This document shows, one piece after another, positions 42,644 to 50,793 of a stretch of 64,000 nt of DNA. Source of the stretch: an uncultured Lachnospiraceae bacterium (GTDB lineage Bacteria; Bacillota; Clostridia; Lachnospirales; Lachnospiraceae); NCBI GenBank assembly GCA_910577955.1, contig CAJTNC010000003.1, positions 62,001-126,000 on the forward strand, in the 5' to 3' direction. Made by a program: the position numbers and the translations under genes. The notes beneath the pieces are model-generated. The model did no database searches. It was given only the letters and a program-made list of their open reading frames with translations, and was not told the DNA's origin. Position 1 is the stretch's first letter, and each line of letters starts with the position of its first letter.

Positions 42644-44008
42644 ATGATCAATTTTTTTGAGGTGGCAGAAACAAATGAAATGATAGATAAGGAGAATCTG
42701 GATGTCCGCACGATCACGCTCGGCATCAGTCTTTTGGACTGCATTGATGCGGATCTGGAAAAATGCAGGGAAAAGATCTATCGTAAAATCAAAGAAAAAG
42801 CGGGGAAGCTGGTGCAGACCGGAGAGGAGATATCGAGAGAGTTCGGGATTCCTATTGTCAATAAGAGAATTTCCCTGACACCTATTGCGTTAGTGGGCGG
42901 GGCATGCTGCAAAACGCCTGAGGATTTTGTTTCCATAGCGAAGGTGCTTGATCAGGCGGCTCATGAAGTGGCCGTCAATTTTATTGGAGGTTATTCCGCG
43001 CTTGTCGCGAAGGGAATGACGAAGGCTGACAGGCTGCTCATGGAGTCCATTCCGGAGGCGTTAGCCTGTACCGAGCGGGTGTGCAGCAGCGTCAATCTTG
43101 GGTCCACCCGCACCGGCATCAATATGGATGCGGTGCGGATGATGGGAAGTATCATAAAGAGAGCGGCGGAACTGACAAAGGAGAGGGATTCCATGGGCTG
43201 CACTAAGCTCGTGGTATTTTGTAATGCGCCGGACGACAATCCGTTTATGGCAGGTGCGTTCCACGGCGTGACGGAGGCGGACGAGATCATCAACGTCGGC
43301 GTCAGCGGTCCCGGTGTTGTGAAGACAGCCCTTGAGAAAGTGCGGGGAGAAAGTTTTGAGGTGCTTTGCGAGACGATCAAAAGGACGGCCTTCAAGGTGA
43401 CGAGAGTGGGGCAGCTTGTGGCAAAGGAGGCTTCCAGACGGATGCAGGTTCCTTTCGGTATCGTGGATCTGTCTCTGGCACCTACGCCGGCCATCGGGGA
43501 TTCCGTGGCGGATATTCTCTGTGAGATCGGTCTGGAGCGGGCAGGAGCGCCCGGGACTACGGCAGCTCTTGCCCTGCTGAATGATCAGGTGAAAAAGGGC
43601 GGCGTGATGGCATCCTCCTATGTGGGAGGACTTTCCGGCGCGTTTATCCCGGTGAGCGAAGATCAGGGGATGATCGACGCAGTGCAGGCCGGCGCGCTGA
43701 CTCTCGAAAAATTGGAAGCCATGACCTGCGTCTGCTCGGTGGGCCTTGACATGATCGCCGTACCGGGGGATACAAAGGAGACAACGATCGCCGGCATTAT
43801 TGCGGATGAGATGGCTATCGGCATGGTAAACCAGAAGACCACGGCTGTCCGGATCATCCCCGTGATCGGAAAGGGCGTAGGGGACAATGTGGAATTCGGA
43901 GGGCTTCTCGGTCATGCGCCGGTGATGCCGGTGAACTCTTTTGGGTGTGAGCGGTTTGTGGACAGGGGAGGCAGGATTCCGGCGCCGATCCACAGCTTTA
44001 AAAACTAG
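42644..44008 (+). CDS. PFL family protein (UPF0210/DUF711)
   Basis: A 454-residue soluble protein of the UPF0210 family, distantly related in fold to pyruvate formate-lyase-type enzymes. Conserved regions include NKRISLTPIALVGGA near residue 72, LGSTRTGINMDAVR and GAPGTTAALALLNDQVKKGG. The biochemical activity has not been established. It is paired with the ACT protein upstream and ends at a clear terminator. Confidence 0.92.
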   Translation: MINFFEVAETNEMIDKENLDVRTITLGISLLDCIDADLEKCREKIYRKIKEKAGKLVQTGEEISREFGIPIVNKRISLTPIALVGGACCKTPEDFVSIAKVLDQAAHEVAVNFIGGYSALVAKGMTKADRLLMESIPEALACTERVCSSVNLGSTRTGINMDAVRMMGSIIKRAAELTKERDSMGCTKLVVFCNAPDDNPFMAGAFHGVTEADEIINVGVSGPGVVKTALEKVRGESFEVLCETIKRTAFKVTRVGQLVAKEASRRMQVPFGIVDLSLAPTPAIGDSVADILCEIGLERAGAPGTTAALALLNDQVKKGGVMASSYVGGLSGAFIPVSEDQGMIDAVQAGALTLEKLEAMTCVCSVGLDMIAVPGDTKETTIAGIIADEMAIGMVNQKTTAVRIIPVIGKGVGDNVEFGGLLGHAPVMPVNSFGCERFVDRGGRIPAPIHSFKN

Positions 44009-44026
44009 ACTGCTGTTCTAACATTT

Positions 44027-44073
44027 AAAATTCTTCCGGTTTTCTTTTTCAAGATTGACAGGAAGAATTTTTT
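44027..44073 (+). terminator. Terminator after the ACT/UPF0210 operon
   Basis: AAAATTCTTCC and GGAAGAATTTT form an 11-bp stem, with a 23-base loop, followed by T residues. The loop and 3' arm contain the -35 box of the next promoter, so the two elements overlap. Confidence 0.75.
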
Positions 44074-44083
44074 ATGTTATATT
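44055..44083 (+). promoter_or_regulatory. Sigma-A-type promoter for the 44140 gene
   Basis: TTGACA (44055-44060) and TATATT (44078-44083) with 17-base spacing. The -35 box lies inside the loop and arm of the preceding terminator. Confidence 0.8.
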
Positions 44084-44090
44084 TAAATCG

Positions 44091-44111
44091 TAAGTAGTAA
44101 GTAATAAGTAA
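44091..44111 (+). repeat. Short tandem repeat in a 5' leader
   Basis: Three copies of a 7-base unit (TAAGTAG, TAAGTAA, TAAGTAA), followed by a partial TAAG, lie just downstream of the promoter of the 44140 gene and inside its expected leader. Confidence 0.8.
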
Positions 44112-44139
44112 TAAGAGAAAATGGGAAGGAGGAAAGAGG

Positions 44140-45087
44140 ATGAAAAAAGAGTATACATTATCTCAGCAATTTGCGATCATCAGTCTGGACGGGCTGTCCT
44201 GTACGCATTATTCCATGGCAAAAAGCGCGGCGGTGCGGGGAATAGCGGCGGCGCAATTGCTGGAGGAGATTCTTTTCCGGGAGGAGGGAGAGACAGCGGG
44301 CGCGCTGCCTGAGGCGGAAGAATTTCAAAAGAGACTGGAGAAAGGAATTGCCGAAGTCAAAAAGATGAAAAGAAAAAAAGCAGACGCACTGGAAAAGGAA
44401 ATCGCGAATCTTCTGATTGCCGACGGCGGATTAGAGATCGCACCGGATCTGCTCGGCTGTGATATGAATTATTACACGGCCGGAAATACCATGAAATCTT
44501 ATAGAAGCAACCGAGATATTTATTTATCTGTGGCGGAAAGTGTGCAGGGCGAGATTTTGGAGGAGGGCCCCGTGACCTTAGAGTGCGTTTGCTTGTTGTG
44601 GCTGATGAGAGAGAGCGGAAGCCTGCACGATATTTTTTCCGTGAAAGAACAGGAGAGGGTTCAGGAGAGAATGGTGACATTCTGTGCACAGAAAAGCGGA
44701 TCGAACTTAGGAGACGCCGGCTATGCAGGGATGATTTGGAAGCAGGAGTTTCACAGGACGCCGGAATTGACTGCAAAATCTTTTCTGAAGGGAAAGCGGA
44801 AGCTGTTTCAGAATCCTTATCTGGCGGGAATCAATCTCTTGTTTCCTTTTTTAGACAGAAGACAGGCAATTTTTGTGGACTTTGTTGTGTGCGGAACAAG
44901 CGTGAAGGACAGACGGCAGATGATGATAAAGTTTTTGACTGAGAGGGGGCATTTGGTGGAAGAGGTGAAAAACGGCACGGAGACTCTTCTGTTGATCGAC
45001 AATGCATATTATCGCGTGTGGCCAAAAACAGTCAGCTGTGGCAGGATTCCGATACAGGGGGCAAACCTGCTGCCTGTTTATCGATAG
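44140..45087 (+). CDS. Uncharacterised 315-residue protein
   Basis: A soluble protein of unknown function with no family I can name confidently. Its first 110 residues are helical, with a conserved-looking start LSQQFAIISLDGL. A Golgi-phosphoprotein-3-like (GPP34) arrangement is a possibility but weakly supported. The middle contains a YYTAGNTMKSYRSNRD segment and the C-terminal part beta-like DGG and HTT-poor strands. It has an AAGGAGG site and its own promoter with a 7-base tandem repeat in the leader. The MerR-like gene follows after 14 bases. Confidence 0.7.
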   Translation: MKKEYTLSQQFAIISLDGLSCTHYSMAKSAAVRGIAAAQLLEEILFREEGETAGALPEAEEFQKRLEKGIAEVKKMKRKKADALEKEIANLLIADGGLEIAPDLLGCDMNYYTAGNTMKSYRSNRDIYLSVAESVQGEILEEGPVTLECVCLLWLMRESGSLHDIFSVKEQERVQERMVTFCAQKSGSNLGDAGYAGMIWKQEFHRTPELTAKSFLKGKRKLFQNPYLAGINLLFPFLDRRQAIFVDFVVCGTSVKDRRQMMIKFLTERGHLVEEVKNGTETLLLIDNAYYRVWPKTVSCGRIPIQGANLLPVYR

Positions 45088-45101
45088 GAAGCGAAAAAGT
45101 T

Positions 45102-45359
45102 ATGTCAAGACAGAGAACTATGGAAAAAATTCTTGCCTCTGAGTATGTGACGATCGGTGAACTGGTCAGACTGACGGGCTGCAGGTACAGCACATTAAAG
45201 TTTTATACGGAAGAAGGGATGCTTCCCTTCATGCAGGAGGAACAGAATCTGACGAGAAGATACAGACGAGAGGAAAGCGTAGAGCGGGTGGAATGGATAC
45301 GCTCGAAGCGGGAGGCGGGAATGACCGTGCCGAAGATCAAAGAGATGTTGAATTTATAA
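45102..45359 (+). CDS. MerR-type helix-turn-helix regulator (short)
   Basis: An 85-residue DNA-binding protein consisting of a winged-helix MerR N-terminal domain (TIGELVRLTGCRYSTLKFYTEEGMLP is split here as residues 15-41) with a short helical end and no ligand-binding domain. It probably regulates local genes. ATG 45102 follows AGGAA by 11 bases. The 3' end overlaps the convergent tmcAL gene by 6 bases. Confidence 0.85.
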   Translation: MSRQRTMEKILASEYVTIGELVRLTGCRYSTLKFYTEEGMLPFMQEEQNLTRRYRREESVERVEWIRSKREAGMTVPKIKEMLNL

Positions 45360-46613
45360 AATGATAATACGTTGTGCATATTCGCTTCCGGATTTGGCAC
45401 CGGACATAGCAGTCCGGTACAGTTCGGAAGCTTTTCTTGTCTGTTCTAACTGTGCGAAAGCAAGAGGAGAGAGCGTTTTTGAGGCGTCCGCTAACTTTGA
45501 GACCAGTGGAATAGAGGCGCGTCGGTCGATTTCGGAGAGTAACGGTCCGGCTTCCCTGCGGAATCCCAGAATTCTGGCATAGAGCGAAAGCCCCTGTTCT
45601 TTTTCCACAGTCAGAGTATCTTTTGACTGGCGCAGCAGGATGTGAAGAAGACTGCGTCTGATTCTGGCGGCGGTCAGATTTTTGGATTTTAGGGCATCGC
45701 AAAGTTCCGTGATGCAAGAGCACTGACGGAACTGGTTAAGAAGTCTTTCGGCAAACTCCGGCGTCACATCCTGAAAACGGGCGAGAGATGCGGCATCCGT
45801 ATACTGCAGCGTATGATAAAGCGGAAGATAAAAATCGTTAAAAGTGACATACTGTTTTTGTTGTAATGCATCTCGATAGAGGGAACGGCAGTCTTTTGGC
45901 ACATAACTTTGCAGCAGAGTTTCCGTGTCGTCGGAAGTCTGTGCGCTTAAAAGAACTTTCCGCAGACCGGAGGCGGAGGCATAGACGGAAGCCTCGGGCA
46001 GATCTTCGTGATATCCGGCGCCGAGACGCTTGAGAGTGACAGGGCGGATGGATGATTCCAGTTTATAGAGGGCTTTGCAGTATTCCGTGCCGAGGATGTT
46101 GTTGGGAGTGCTCAAAAGAGAAAGGAAAGCGGAAAAATCCTGATCCCTTCTCTGAGAAGTCAGAGAAGCCGACAGGGCTTCATATCTTGCCTTCGGAAAA
46201 TTTGTGCCTTTTTTCAAATTTTCCTGTAAGAGACTGCGATAGTTTTCCGGTTCTGCGGAGAGCAGTTTTCCGGCAGACAAAAGGGCTTGGATGTCTCCGC
46301 TTTCACTGCCAAAGCCAAGGTGCGTCACACAGCCTAGGCGGTGCAGAAGGGAAATTGCGCCTTCCGCAAAATATTCGGCGCTGCCCGTTGCGACAGAGAG
46401 GGGCAGTTCCAATACAAGGTCGGCGCCTGACAGGAGCGCGCTCATTGTCCGCAGGGATTTGGAAAAAAAGGCCGGTTCCCCACGCTGCACATAATCCCCG
46501 CTCATCACGACAACACAGTATTTCGCGCCGGTTTCAAGACGCAGATGCCTGATCAGATATTCATGTCCCGTGTGGAGCGGATTAAATTCCGCGATAACGC
46601 CTAAAATATGCAT
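45354..46613 (-). CDS. tmcAL: tRNA(Met) cytidine acetate ligase TmcAL
   Basis: A 419-residue nucleotidyltransferase-like enzyme that activates acetate with ATP to acetylate C34 of elongator tRNA-Met. The N-terminal HxGH motif is at H14-H17 in GVIAEFNPLHTGHEYLI, with VVMSGDYVQRGEPAFF following. Family name was YlbM/UPF0348. It is the only gene of its strand here and lies convergent to the MerR-like gene. Its start faces the AT-rich gap at 46614-46786. Confidence 0.95.
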   Translation of the reverse strand: MHILGVIAEFNPLHTGHEYLIRHLRLETGAKYCVVVMSGDYVQRGEPAFFSKSLRTMSALLSGADLVLELPLSVATGSAEYFAEGAISLLHRLGCVTHLGFGSESGDIQALLSAGKLLSAEPENYRSLLQENLKKGTNFPKARYEALSASLTSQRRDQDFSAFLSLLSTPNNILGTEYCKALYKLESSIRPVTLKRLGAGYHEDLPEASVYASASGLRKVLLSAQTSDDTETLLQSYVPKDCRSLYRDALQQKQYVTFNDFYLPLYHTLQYTDAASLARFQDVTPEFAERLLNQFRQCSCITELCDALKSKNLTAARIRRSLLHILLRQSKDTLTVEKEQGLSLYARILGFRREAGPLLSEIDRRASIPLVSKLADASKTLSPLAFAQLEQTRKASELYRTAMSGAKSGSEYAQRIIIL

Positions 46614-46786
46614 GGAAAGTTTCCTGTCATTTATTCTTGTTTATAAAAGCCTGTTTTATCATTATTATATCATATTTCTCTGAAATCAGTTGACAAAAAG
46701 TTGAAATTTTCGGAGTATCTTTTCTATGGCGGAGAGTAAAGATCATTCTCAGAAAGTTACAGGAAAGGACAGGGTATCTCTCATTT

Positions 46787-47116
46787 TTGCTCTTTATGAG
46801 ACTGTGGATGTGCGATGTGACATTCGTGCTGTTTGCCGGGACAATGGCGGATGCGGTGTTTCTCGGCGCCCTCGGCATGATGGGCGCGGCCTGTGCTGAC
46901 AGTACCGTACCGGGCTATATGGCGGTGCTTGTCTATTATGGGATCAACGGCGGCGGTGGTCGGAAGCTGGGGAAATTTTATCTGTTTTCCATGAGCAATT
47001 TAGAGTATGAACCGAAGGTTTGGCTTTTTGCCGCGGGGATACTGCTTATTCTTCCGGCATTGTTGATTAAACGGGTAAAAAGATCACATTGCATTTTCTT
47101 CCCGAGGTGGTTATAA
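46787..47116 (+). CDS. Doubtful membrane-protein ORF, possibly a gene remnant
   Basis: A 109-codon reading frame with a TTG start, no good ribosome binding site and two or three hydrophobic segments (about 12-34 and 78-92), ending in a basic tail. The frame stays open for about 30 codons upstream without a start codon, which suggests a degraded gene or the C-terminal remnant of a larger membrane protein. The segment 46614-46786 before it holds a TTGACA at 46690-46695 but no clear -10 box and no other gene. I cannot assign a family. Confidence 0.3.
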   Translation: MLFMRLWMCDVTFVLFAGTMADAVFLGALGMMGAACADSTVPGYMAVLVYYGINGGGGRKLGKFYLFSMSNLEYEPKVWLFAAGILLILPALLIKRVKRSHCIFFPRWL

Positions 47117-47150
47117 TAGATGAGCAATACTGTAAAATAAAGGAGACATC

Positions 47151-47984
47151 ATGGGGAAAATTCGAGACAGTCAGAAAAAAATAGCAGTTATCAACGATCT
47201 GTCCGGTTTCGGACGGTGTTCTATCGCCGTGGAACTGCCGATCATTTCCGCCATGAAGATACAGTGCTGTTTTGTGCCGACCGCGGTCTTTTCCAATCAC
47301 ACGGGTTTTTCCTCATTTTTTTTGGAGGATTTCACGGATAAAATGGGGGATTATACGGATGAGTGGAGGAAACTGGATCTCCACTTTCAGGGGATCTGCA
47401 CGGGATTTTTGGGGTCTTCTAGGCAGATAGCGATCGTCACGGATTTTTTGAAGGACTTTAAGGACAAGGATACGGTGGTTATCGTGGATCCGGTGATGGG
47501 AGACTACGGAAAGATGTATCCGACTTACTCTTTGGAGACATGTCTGAAGATGAGGGAACTGATTCCGCTTGCGGACATCATCACGCCGAATCTGACGGAA
47601 GCCTGCATTTTGGCAGGTATCCCCTATGAGGAAAAATGGAGCAGAAAGAAGCTGCTTTGGCTGGCGGAAGAACTTTCCGGAATGGGGCCGAAAAAGGTAG
47701 TGATCACCGGAATCATTCAAGGGGAGTTTATCGCCAACTACTGCTATGAGAAAGGGATCGAGCCACGGATTTTCCGGACTATCAGAGTCGGCACGCAAAG
47801 AAGCGGCACGGGTGATATTTTTGCCTCAATTATTGCGGCGGATGCGGTCAACGATGTGCCTTTTGAGGCGTCTGTGAAGAAGGCTGGCAGATTTGTCAAG
47901 AAATGCATACTGAAATCTATCGAGATGGGGATACCGCTGACGGACGGCGTTTGTTTTGAAGAGTTTCTGCATACGCTAAAGTGA
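47151..47984 (+). CDS. Pyridoxamine kinase
   Basis: A 277-residue ribokinase-family enzyme that phosphorylates pyridoxal, pyridoxine or pyridoxamine to salvage vitamin B6. The start VINDLSGFGRCS, the VDPVMGDYGKMY segment (substrate and ATP) and the C-terminal RSGTGDIFASII with the catalytic Asp are typical of the PdxK/PdxY-like pyridoxamine kinase group found in Clostridia. An AAGGAG site precedes the ATG. The radical SAM gene starts 17 bases after the stop codon. Confidence 0.9.
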   Translation: MGKIRDSQKKIAVINDLSGFGRCSIAVELPIISAMKIQCCFVPTAVFSNHTGFSSFFLEDFTDKMGDYTDEWRKLDLHFQGICTGFLGSSRQIAIVTDFLKDFKDKDTVVIVDPVMGDYGKMYPTYSLETCLKMRELIPLADIITPNLTEACILAGIPYEEKWSRKKLLWLAEELSGMGPKKVVITGIIQGEFIANYCYEKGIEPRIFRTIRVGTQRSGTGDIFASIIAADAVNDVPFEASVKKAGRFVKKCILKSIEMGIPLTDGVCFEEFLHTLK

Positions 47985-48001
47985 AGACAGGGAGAATAAA
48001 A

Positions 48002-48610
48002 ATGGCAATGGAAATCTTATACGAGGTACACGACAATTTATATGTGAATCTGACCAACAGATGCAGCTGCGCCTGCACCTTCTGCCTGAGGCAGGACAGA
48101 GACAGAATGGGAGAGTCAGGGAGTTTGTGGCTGGATCATGAGCCCACAGCGGATGAAGTGATAAAAGAGTTTGCAAAGTTTCGCAGGGAAGATTACACCG
48201 AAGTGGTGTTCTGCGGTTTTGGGGAGCCGACGGAAGCTTTTGAGGTGTTAAAGGAAGTCGCGGCTTTTGTAAAAAAAGAGTGGAATTGCCCGATCCGTAT
48301 CAATACCAACGGTCAGGGATCGCTGATCAACGGCAGAGACATCGCACCGGAACTTTCCGGCCTGATAGATACGGTGTCCATCAGTCTGAATAACCCTGAT
48401 CCTGAAAAATATCAGGAAATCGTGCGCAGCAGATTCGGGGAAAAGGGGTATGAGGGGATGCTTTCCTTTGCAAAAGAGTGTACGAAATTTGTTCCCGGAG
48501 TAGTGATGACGACGGTGGATACGACGATTTCAAAAGAGGAGGAAGCTCGCTGTCTGGAGATTTGTGAGAAACTCGGTGTCACTTACCGTATCAGAAAGTG
48601 GGAAGCATAA
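48002..48610 (+). CDS. Radical SAM protein (TatD-associated/TIGR04100-like)
   Basis: A 202-residue radical SAM enzyme with the 4Fe-4S motif CxxxCxxC at C21, C25 and C28, within NRCSCACTFCLRQ; an extra cysteine lies at 23. FCGFGEPTEA near 64-73 is the SAM-binding GGE-like segment, and INTNGQGS follows. It lacks any SPASM extension. Similar proteins are labelled TatD family-associated radical SAM, but no tatD is here. The product is unknown. ATG 48002 follows GGGAG by 7-8 bases and is preferred over GTG 47981. Confidence 0.85.
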   Translation: MAMEILYEVHDNLYVNLTNRCSCACTFCLRQDRDRMGESGSLWLDHEPTADEVIKEFAKFRREDYTEVVFCGFGEPTEAFEVLKEVAAFVKKEWNCPIRINTNGQGSLINGRDIAPELSGLIDTVSISLNNPDPEKYQEIVRSRFGEKGYEGMLSFAKECTKFVPGVVMTTVDTTISKEEEARCLEICEKLGVTYRIRKWEA

Positions 48611-48630
48611 TTTTTGGCGGGAGATAAAGT

Positions 48631-49092
48631 ATGAATGCATTAAGGGAGTTACTGTACAATGATATATTGCTTGCCGGAATTTTCAGCTGGTTTGTGGCGC
48701 AGGTGCTCAAAACGATCCTCTATGCAGTGATCAATAAAGAACTGGATCTGACGAGACTGATGGGGGACGGCGGAATGCCAAGCGCTCATTCGGCGACTGT
48801 GACGGCTGTGGCTGTTATGACGGGACTTTTATGCGGATTCAATTCGCCGTTATTTGCGGTGGCTTGCATCGTGGGGATCATCGTGATGCATGATGCCATG
48901 GGAGTGCGGCTGGAAACGGGAAAGCAGGCGAAACTGCTCAACGAGATGGTGGCCTTATTCGAAGCGTTGGGACAACCTAAACTGAGCATAGAAAAAAAGC
49001 TGAAAGAGTTTGTAGGGCATACGCCGCTTCAGGTTCTGGCAGGAATGCTGCTTGGAATTGTGGTGGCGGTGGTTTATTATTATGTGATGTAA
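48631..49092 (+). CDS. Divergent PAP2 family protein (DUF212)
   Basis: A 153-residue protein with three to four membrane segments and the divergent PAP2 phosphatase-like signature GGMPSAHSATVTAVAV near residues 48-63, including the SxH pair, and RLETGKQAKLLNEM. It is likely an integral membrane phosphatase or phosphotransferase acting on lipid phosphates; the true substrate is unknown. It follows the radical SAM gene closely (21 bases). Confidence 0.93.
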   Translation: MNALRELLYNDILLAGIFSWFVAQVLKTILYAVINKELDLTRLMGDGGMPSAHSATVTAVAVMTGLLCGFNSPLFAVACIVGIIVMHDAMGVRLETGKQAKLLNEMVALFEALGQPKLSIEKKLKEFVGHTPLQVLAGMLLGIVVAVVYYYVM

Positions 49093-49216
49093 TGGTTTGC
49101 GCAGACCGGTTCCCGGACTGCGGGTGGACAAAAATATAAAAACACATTATAATGAGGAAAAGTCGGAATTTTTAGGTATAACTATATCATGGTTGGGAAA
49201 GGGATGGTAACACAGT

Positions 49217-49879
49217 ATGAAGTACACATTTGAAAAAAAGATCGAGAGGGGAGAAGACGGCGCTTTTATCGATATTCCGTTTAACGTGTGGGAGATATGC
49301 AAAAGAGAGGGCGATGTACCTGTGAAGGTCAGAGTCGGAGAGACGCTGTTTGTCTGCAATCTGGAACCGAAAAAGAACGGCTATTACAACATTCCGGTAC
49401 AGCGCGACATCATGGAAAAGCTTTCCTATGACGAGAAATATAAGGTATCTTTCCGCATTACAAAGACCAGCGTGGGGGACAGCCCTTACAGTACGTCAAA
49501 CCCGATCCGGAAGATCGATCATATTGACTGCATCATTCAGCCCCATGACGGTCTCTGCGGTCAGTCTTGTATTGCGATGCTCGCAGGAATCACGTTAGAT
49601 GATGCGATCAATGTCATGCATTGCAATGAGTGGCAGGCAACTATCGCAAAGATGATCAACGCTCTGAACTATTTCGGACTCGAGCACTCCGAGGAAATCA
49701 TCTATACCTGCGGGGAACAGGATGTGACACTGCCTAAGTGCGCCATCATTCTGGAGATGATGGGTCGCTACAGTCACTACCTTATCGCCTACGACGGGAA
49801 GTTTTACGATTCCAATCTCGGAGTGTTAGACAGGTATGACATGACGAAGATGAAAGGATATTTGGAAGTATTTGTGTAA
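49217..49879 (+). CDS. DUF1905-like domain fused to a C39-like cysteine peptidase domain
   Basis: A 220-residue cytoplasmic protein. Residues 1-85 look like a DUF1905 beta domain (IERGEDGAFIDIPFNVWEIC, then the IPVQRDIMEKLSYDEKYKV segment). Residues 103-220 resemble the papain-like C39 peptidase fold: Q108 and C114 in QPHDGLCGQSCIAMLAG (oxyanion Gln and nucleophile Cys, five residues between), H187 in SHYLIAYDG, and D198. The architecture is not one I know from characterised families. No exporter or double-glycine leader peptide is near, so a secretion role is not supported. The ribosome binding site is weak. Confidence 0.78.
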   Translation: MKYTFEKKIERGEDGAFIDIPFNVWEICKREGDVPVKVRVGETLFVCNLEPKKNGYYNIPVQRDIMEKLSYDEKYKVSFRITKTSVGDSPYSTSNPIRKIDHIDCIIQPHDGLCGQSCIAMLAGITLDDAINVMHCNEWQATIAKMINALNYFGLEHSEEIIYTCGEQDVTLPKCAIILEMMGRYSHYLIAYDGKFYDSNLGVLDRYDMTKMKGYLEVFV

Positions 49880-49880
49880 G

Positions 49881-50783
49881 ATGAATAAATTTATGATAAG
49901 ACAGTCGTTTATCCTGCTGCTGACAGCCACAATCTGGGGTTTTGCTTTTGTCTCCCAGAGTGTGGGGATGGACTATGTGGAACCTTTTACATTCAATGCC
50001 ATGAGGAGTCTGATCGGAGCGGCGGTTCTTGTCCCTGTTATATTTTTGCTGCGCAGGTTATCTTCTGAAAAGCACGAGCGGAAAGTACATAAAACAGAAG
50101 AAAAAAAAGCATGGACAGGAGGCATATGCTGCGGTGTGATCTTGGCGGCGGCAAGTTCTTTCCAGCAGTTTGGCATTCAGCGTACCACTGTGGGAAAAGC
50201 AGGTTTTATCACGGCCATGTATATCATTATGGTACCGTTTCTCGGAATTTTTTTGGGAAAAAAGCTTGGGGTGCGGATCGTTGCCAGCGTGGCTGTCGCG
50301 GTGGCCGGATTATATTTTCTATGTATGACGGAGAGTCTTCGACTGGATGCAGGGGATATACTCCTGATGATCAGCGCCCTTATTTTTTCATTCCATATTA
50401 TGGCAGTGGATCATTTTTCGCCGCTTACAGACGGTGTAAAGATGTCATGTATACAGTTTTTGACCAGCGGCATCCTGTGCGGCATCTGTATGTTTTTGTT
50501 TGAAGCACCGAAAATATCTATGATACTGGCTGCTTGGAAACCGATCCTGTACGCCGGAGCTTTGTCCTGCGGCGCGGGTTATACGCTTCAGATCATAGGG
50601 CAGAGGGGGATGAATCCGACGGTGGCGTCCTTGATCATGAGTCTGGAATCTGTGATTTCCGTGCTGGCCGGATTTTTGCTGCTTCATGAAGTTTTGAGTA
50701 TCAGGGAACTGCTTGGTTGTGGATTGATGTTTGTGGCTATCATATTGGCACAGCTTCCTGAGAGGAGAGCTGCGGAGGAGTGA
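49881..50783 (+). CDS. EamA/DMT family transporter
   Basis: A 300-residue transporter with 10 predicted membrane helices in two EamA repeats, starting with ATIWGFAFVSQSVGMDYVEPFTFNAMR and ending with GQRGMNPTVASLIMSLESVISVLAGF. Members export amino acids or other metabolites; the substrate is unknown. The start lies 1 base after the stop of the peptidase-like gene, so the two may be coupled. Confidence 0.92.
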   Translation: MNKFMIRQSFILLLTATIWGFAFVSQSVGMDYVEPFTFNAMRSLIGAAVLVPVIFLLRRLSSEKHERKVHKTEEKKAWTGGICCGVILAAASSFQQFGIQRTTVGKAGFITAMYIIMVPFLGIFLGKKLGVRIVASVAVAVAGLYFLCMTESLRLDAGDILLMISALIFSFHIMAVDHFSPLTDGVKMSCIQFLTSGILCGICMFLFEAPKISMILAAWKPILYAGALSCGAGYTLQIIGQRGMNPTVASLIMSLESVISVLAGFLLLHEVLSIRELLGCGLMFVAIILAQLPERRAAEE

Positions 50784-50793
50784 ATCGTTAATT

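Noticed and set aside
44091..44111. CRISPR-like or transposon-related repeat
   Set aside because: The repeat units are 7 bases and directly adjacent without spacers; no cas or transposase genes are present.
49217..49879. Bacteriocin-processing peptidase with exporter
   Set aside because: C39 domains of that type are fused to ABC exporters and act on double-glycine leaders; neither is seen here.
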